From Muricea muricata (taxonomy: Eukaryota > Cnidaria > Anthozoa > Malacalcyonacea > Plexauridae), in assembly GCA_963855995.1 (NCBI GenBank), contig OY979719.1, forward strand, positions 3,038,001 through 3,102,000: a stretch of DNA of 64,000 nt. Reading direction: 5' to 3'. The notes beneath the pieces are model-generated. The model had not been told where the DNA came from, did not search any database, and saw only the letters and a list, made by a program, of their open reading frames with translations. A program made the position numbers and the translations under genes. Position 1 is the stretch's first letter, and each line of letters starts with the position of its first letter. Shown piece by piece: positions 58,721 to 64,000 of this stretch.

Positions 58721-61700
58721 TTGCAAAAGACTCAATTGGATTTATTTAGAAATAAATTTGTACACACATTTAAAAATGTAATTACACTCAAAAGCAACTT
58801 CAAGATCTTCCTCGACAGAGTATGATTAAATATTATTCGATGAAATGCGAACAAAAGCTCGCGAATGGCTTCGAATAACTTTGATTTAATCTAGCGTGTA
58901 TATGTATAATAATTCTTAACCCAGTGAAAGTGGTAAACTAACATAGAAAGTGGTAACTAACATAGTCTGGTGGTAAAGACAATGTGTGTCTTTTCAGAGT
59001 CAATCACTGAGTCCGGGAACAATACCTGCCTTTGATAAAAATCGTTCTGGCGTTGGTCAGTTTTAAGAATTAAGCATAGGCTAGAAGAACGTATAGACAA
59101 CTCAAACCAACTTGCCGAAGCCTCATAACCAACGTAATGCAGTGGTCAAATACAAATTACTCAACAAAAGTGGGTAGGGTAAATTCCTACCCTTGCCATG
59201 CATTAAATAGTTTTCGCCTTGTGTAAGAATTAATAACCCTTTCCAAAGTATCTTCTCGTCTATTTTGCAAATTTTTTTAGAAAAAAATTCGTCAAAATTT
59301 GACAACTTCTTTTTATCATACAGTCTGATAAAGAAAAATTTTTATTTCCTTGTTAACCACACTGGCAAAATTTTTGGTAAATGGAGAAAATAAAAGTTCT
59401 AAAAAATCATCGAAAAAAATTGAACAAAAAACCGTGCTCAAAATGCTATAGTTTTTCTTAACGGTGGGAGCCATCTTTTTTGGCGAAAAAACCCTAAATA
59501 AATAATTGAAAAGAATTACGCTCTACCACTTACATTAGGGCTATTGAAAAGCGTCATAAGAGATTGTACGCCGGCCAGCGTAATCAATTTAAATTAAAAA
59601 GTTCCAAAAGGTGTCAGGAATTCTGCTACCTTCGAAGGATTAACCTTGGAATGGTATAACGATGGTAAAAAGGACCAGGTATTGTAATAAAAGTTTGCAC
59701 ATGGATGGCACTCGGATGGCTTCGCACAATTGGCCTCGACAGCCCACCAAATGCGGTTGCCTTTCGACAACGACATCGAATTGACTGCCTCAACCGTCTG
59801 TGTTATAACTCCACCACCTCTGGTTCGAAATATAGGGGAGGGTAGAAGCGGCCCCCAGACCGTTAGTGCTAAAACCCTGTATCTTCGAATCAGACCATCA
59901 ACATATAGTATCACCGATTTGTATATATATACCTCATGCTCTGCTGTTGCAGTGATTGTGGTTGAATTACGACCGGGTAGACACTATTGCCATGCGCACA
60001 TGCATCTATATATAGGCTGCTGTTATTAACGTGCTGTATAAGTTTTATCATATCAAAATATAATTTGCGTGGTCATTTATGCAATCAGCGAAAAACATTT
60101 CCATTTATTTAATACTTATCGTGTCTGTAGTGCCTCAGCAATAAAATTGTTCTTCGACATTAGATTTAAATAGTGATCTGTTTAGTTCAATGATATATAT
60201 TGAACGTCATATAGCTGGGTCATTAAATTTGGAAATGTATGTTTGATCAGAATTTACATGGTCTTCTCCGAGTATAAGAGAAGGCTGATTTCAACACACA
60301 TTTATCTTTCAAATGTTCTACTTACAAAAATATGGGATTTTAAAATTCGTAGCACCAGAAACCTACTGTATGCCCAAGTTGTAATTTTACCCATTTTTGT
60401 TATTGTGATATTGCAAAAGACTCAATTGGATTTATTTAGAAATAAATTTGTGCATATAAATGTAATTACACTCAAAAGCAACTTCAAGATCTTCCTCGAC
60501 AGAGTATGAGCAAATATTATTCGATGAAATGCGAACAAAAGCTCGCGAATGGCTTCGAATAACTTTGATTTAATCTAGCGTGTATATTTATAATAATTCT
60601 TACCCCAGACAAAAACCTATGGGGTTTGTGACAAGGGCAATTAGGTTTGACCAAAACTCGTTGACTTGAGACATTTTGCATTGGCCACTAGACTATATAT
60701 GTTTGCTATCACGCGCTTGCCACTTAAATTGTTTAAGCGGGCTTTTCTCTAGCCTATAATTAATTCTAAAACATGAAAAGAATTCAGAGCAAGGGAATTA
60801 TCGTTCAGCTGCGTTGTTTATTTACCGCCACTTTGCCTTACCACCAGACCGCGTTGGCTATTACACTCGCCCTATTTTACCCGTTTTTAACTGAATGAGC
60901 TTTAAGAAATGGTTAAACGGCCATAAACCACTAAAAATCGTAGATGTGTCAATTAGACATAAATGAAAAGGGTGAGACGTTCTCTGACTAAAATATATTT
61001 ATTTGTTTACGAGCTTTCGGCCACCAGTCTGTAGCCTTCAACGGGTATATTTATAATGATTGCAGTAAACTGTGAAAGTGTGAAATGAAGCTAGATATGA
61101 CGTGTATACTTGTGCACTGTGAAATACGATAAGGTGATACTATGTTTTCTTTATTAAGATTGTACATTGTCGAGGAAGCGGTTTTGAGTTGTTATCAGCA
61201 TTGCTGTGTTTGGCAGCTGTATGCCATGATTCTAGACTTTCTAGTGTTAGGCGACTACGGAAATTTCCTGTGTCAATGATTTTCGCGTTGCACGTTTTTC
61301 GATGTTTGAACCATTATCATGTTCCTTAACGTTTCTGATGTGTTCAGCCTTTCTTGTTTCCAGAGATCTGCCTGTTTCCCCTAAGTACAGGCAGATATTT
61401 TAAAAGAAGAAAAGCAAATGATCACGCATGGCAATAGTGCCTACCTGGTCGTAATTCAACCACAATTAGTGCAACAGCAAAGCATGACGTATATAAATAC
61501 AAATCGGTCGTACTATAGTATCACCGATTTGTATTTATATACGTCATGCTTTGCTGTTGCACTGATTGTGGTTGAATTACGACCAGGTAGGCACTATTGC
61601 CATGCGCACATGCATCTATATATAGGCTGCTGTTATTAACGTGCTGTGTAAGTTTTATCATAAACATCAAAATATAATTTGCGTGGTCATTTATGCAATC

Positions 61701-62031
61701 TGCGAAACACATTTCCATTTATTTAATACTTATCGTCTCTGTAGTGCTCCAGCAATAATGTTGTTCTTCGAAATTAGATTTAAATAGTGATCTGCTTTGT
61801 TCAATGATATATATATATTGGACGCCTATAGCTAGGTCATTATATTTGGAAAAGTATGTTTGATCAGAATTTACAAGGTCTTCTCCCAGTATAAGAGAAG
61901 GCTGATTTCAACACACATTTATTTTTCAAATGTTTTATTACTCACAAAAATATAGGCTTTTAAAATTCGTAGCACCAGAAACCTACTATATGCTCAAGTT
62001 TTGACCTTACCCATTTTTGTTATTTGTGATA
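58721..62031. repeat. Satellite unit 5
   Basis: 3,311 bp, nearly identical to unit 4 but with the U1 frame open. Confidence 0.95.
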
Positions 62032-64000
62032 TTGCAAAAGACTCAATTGGATTTATTTAGAAATAAATTTGTACACACATTTAAAAATGTAATTACACTC
62101 AAAAGCAACTTCAAGATCTTCCTCGACAGAGTATGATTAAATATTATTCGATGAAATGCGAACAAAAGCTCGCGAATGGCTTCGAATAACTTTGATTTAA
62201 TCTAGCGTGTATATGTATAATAATTCTTAACCCAGTGAAAGTGGTAAACTAACATAGAAAGTGGTAACTAACATAGTCTGGTGGTAAAGACAATGTGTGT
62301 CTTTTCAGAGTCAATCACTGAGTCCGGGAACAATACCTGCCTTTGATAAAAATCGTTCTGGCGTTGGTCAGTTTTAAGAATTAAGCATAGGCTAGAAGAA
62401 CGTATAGACAACTCAAACCAACTTGCCGAAGCCTCATAACCAACGTAATGCAGTGGTCAAATACAAATTACTCAACAAAAGTGGGTAGGGTAAATTCCTA
62501 CCCTTGCCATGCATTAAATAGTTTTCGCCTTGTGTAAGAATTAATAACCCTTTCCAAAGTATCTTCTCGTCTATTTTGCAAATTTTTTTAGAAAAAAATT
62601 CGTCAAAATTTGACAACTTCTTTTTATCATACAGTCTGATAAAGAAAAATTTTTATTTCCTTGTTAACCACACTGGCAAAATTTTTGGTAAATGGAGAAA
62701 ATAAAAGTTCTAAAAAATCATCGAAAAAAATTGAACAAAAAACCGTGCTCAAAATGCTATAGTTTTTCTTAACGGTGGGAGCCATCTTTTTTGGCGAAAA
62801 AACCCCAAATAAATAATTGAAAAGAATTACGCTCTACCACTTACATTAGGGCTATTGAAAAGCGTCATAAGAGATTGTACGCCGGCCAGCGTAATCAATT
62901 TAAATTAAAAAGTTCCAAAAGGTGTCAGGAATTCTGCTACCTTCGAAGGATTAACCTTGGAATGGTATAACGATGGTAAAAAGGACCAGGTATTGTAATA
63001 AAAGTTTGCACATGGATGGCACTCGGATGGCTTCGCACAATTGGCCTCGACAGCCCACCAAATGCGGTTGCCTTTCGACAACGACATCGAATTGACTGCC
63101 TCAACCGTCTGTGTTATAACTCCACCACCTCTGGTTCGAAATATAGGGGAGGGTAGAAGCGGCCCCCAGACCGTAAGTGCTAAAACCCTGTATCTTCGAA
63201 TCAGACCATCAACATATAGTATCACCGATTTGTATATATATACCTCATGCTCTGCTGTTGCAGTGATTGTGGTTGAATTACGACCGGGTAGACACTATTG
63301 CCATGCGCACATGCATCTATATATAGGCTGCTGTTATTAACGTGCTGTATAAGTTTTATCATATCAAAATATAATTTGCGTGGTCATTTATGCAATCAGC
63401 GAAAAACATTTCCATTTATTTAATACTTATCGTGTCTGTAGTGCCTCAGCAATAAAATTGTTCTTCGACATTAGATTTAAATAGTGATCTGTTTAGTTCA
63501 ATGATATATATTGAACGTCATATAGCTGGGTCATTAAATTTGGAAATGTATGTTTGATCAGAATTTACATGGTCTTCTCCGAGTATAAGAGAAGGCTGAT
63601 TTCAACACACATTTATCTTTCAAATGTTCTACTTACAAAAATATGGGATTTTAAAATTCGTAGCACCAGAAACCTACTGTATGCCCAAGTTGTAATCTTA
63701 CCCATTTTTGTTATTGTGATATTGCAAAAGACTCAATTGGATTTATTTAGAAATAAATTTGTGCATATAAATGTAATTACACTCAAAAGCAACTTCAAGA
63801 TCTTCCTCGACAGAGTATGAGCAAATATTATTCGATGAAATGCGAACAAAAGCTCGCGAATGGCTTCGAATAACTTTGATTTAATCTAGCGTGTATATTT
63901 ATAATAATTCTTACCCCAGACAAAAACCTATGGGGTTTGTGACAAGGGCAATTAGGTTTGACCAAAACTCGTTGACTTGAGACATTTTGCATTGGCCACT
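62032..64000. repeat. Satellite unit 6 (cut by window end)
   Basis: First 1,969 bp of the unit. It returns to the ACCCCAAATAA, CCGTAAGTGC and AATCTTACCC variants of units 1-2 while keeping TTCGCCTTGTG of units 3-5. Confidence 0.95.

Larger units (their letters stand above)
45478..64000. repeat. Satellite array, 3,311-bp units, at least 5.6 copies, runs off the window
   Basis: Unit starts (at TTGCAAAAGACTCAATTGGA) fall at 45478, 48788, 52099, 55410, 58721 and 62032, giving 3,310 bp once and 3,311 bp four times. The copies differ by scattered single-base changes only. Each unit is a dimer-like composite: shared block S (about 46663-47354 and 48273-48975 in the first copy), separated by two unrelated spacers, U1 (about 45670-46662) and U2 (about 47355-48272). 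U2 carries Penelope-like remnants and the U2/S junction is palindromic. Small open frames repeated in every unit are listed separately only where informative. Confidence 0.97.

Noticed and set aside
45478-64000. Assembly duplication as the explanation for the array
   Set aside because: Unit-specific substitutions in mosaic combinations and a diverged edge unit argue for a genuine array, though exact copy number cannot be trusted without reads.
1-64000. tRNA or rRNA genes
   Set aside because: I saw no cloverleaf with conserved A/B boxes and no rRNA-like conserved segments on either strand. A covariance search would be decisive.

Overview
This window is animal nuclear DNA. It is AT-rich, has short exons with GT-AG introns, and carries many small palindromic transposable elements. 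The five multi-exon genes could each be rebuilt exon by exon from reading-frame and splice-phase continuity. The gene set, the Shaw-type potassium channel and the abundance of fold-back and Penelope-like repeats fit a cnidarian, probably an anthozoan (anemone or coral). That assignment is an inference.

Layout: (1) 1-6.3 kb has no gene I can support, only scattered repeats. (2) 6.3-9.8 kb, + strand: a two-exon Shaw/Kv3-type K+ channel subunit, 514 aa, with a depleted S4 charge ladder and no second proline in the S6 PXP motif. (3) 11.3-16.2 kb, - strand: FAM98 (379 aa, 11 exons, RGG-rich tail), divergent from (4) 16.6-19.7 kb, + strand: PSMD8/Rpn12 of the 26S proteasome lid (272 aa, 9 exons). 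The two starts lie 383 bp apart. (5) 21.2-21.7 kb, + strand: an intronless 193-aa two-pass membrane RING protein. (6) 22.6-38.8 kb, - strand: RAB3GAP2, about 34 exons, all but one resolved. (7) 39.6-43.8 kb, - strand: WDR92/DNAAF10 (357 aa, 9 exons). (8) 43.9-45.3 kb: a minisatellite of GTTATTGGT/GTTATAGAC-type 9-mers. (9) 45.5 kb to the window end: a satellite array of at least 5.6 near-identical units of 3,311 bp.

The satellite is the most unusual structure. Each unit holds two diverged copies of a roughly 690-bp block separated by two different spacers. One spacer carries, on the minus strand, a frameshifted GIY-YIG endonuclease fragment and then a hammerhead-ribozyme-like motif with substitutions in its conserved core. 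This is the order found at the 3' end of Penelope-like retroelements. The spacer-to-block junction is a 182-bp almost perfect palindrome. The array therefore looks like a Penelope-like element, or two joined ones, converted to satellite DNA.

The protein-coding genes are housekeeping genes (tRNA ligase complex/RNA binding, proteasome, Rab GTPase regulation, axonemal dynein assembly) plus one channel and one RING protein. They do not form a single pathway. The main functional link visible in the layout is the shared FAM98/PSMD8 promoter region. Introns host many non-autonomous elements, including one hAT-like MITE with an intact 8-bp target duplication and a nested 931-bp fold-back element.
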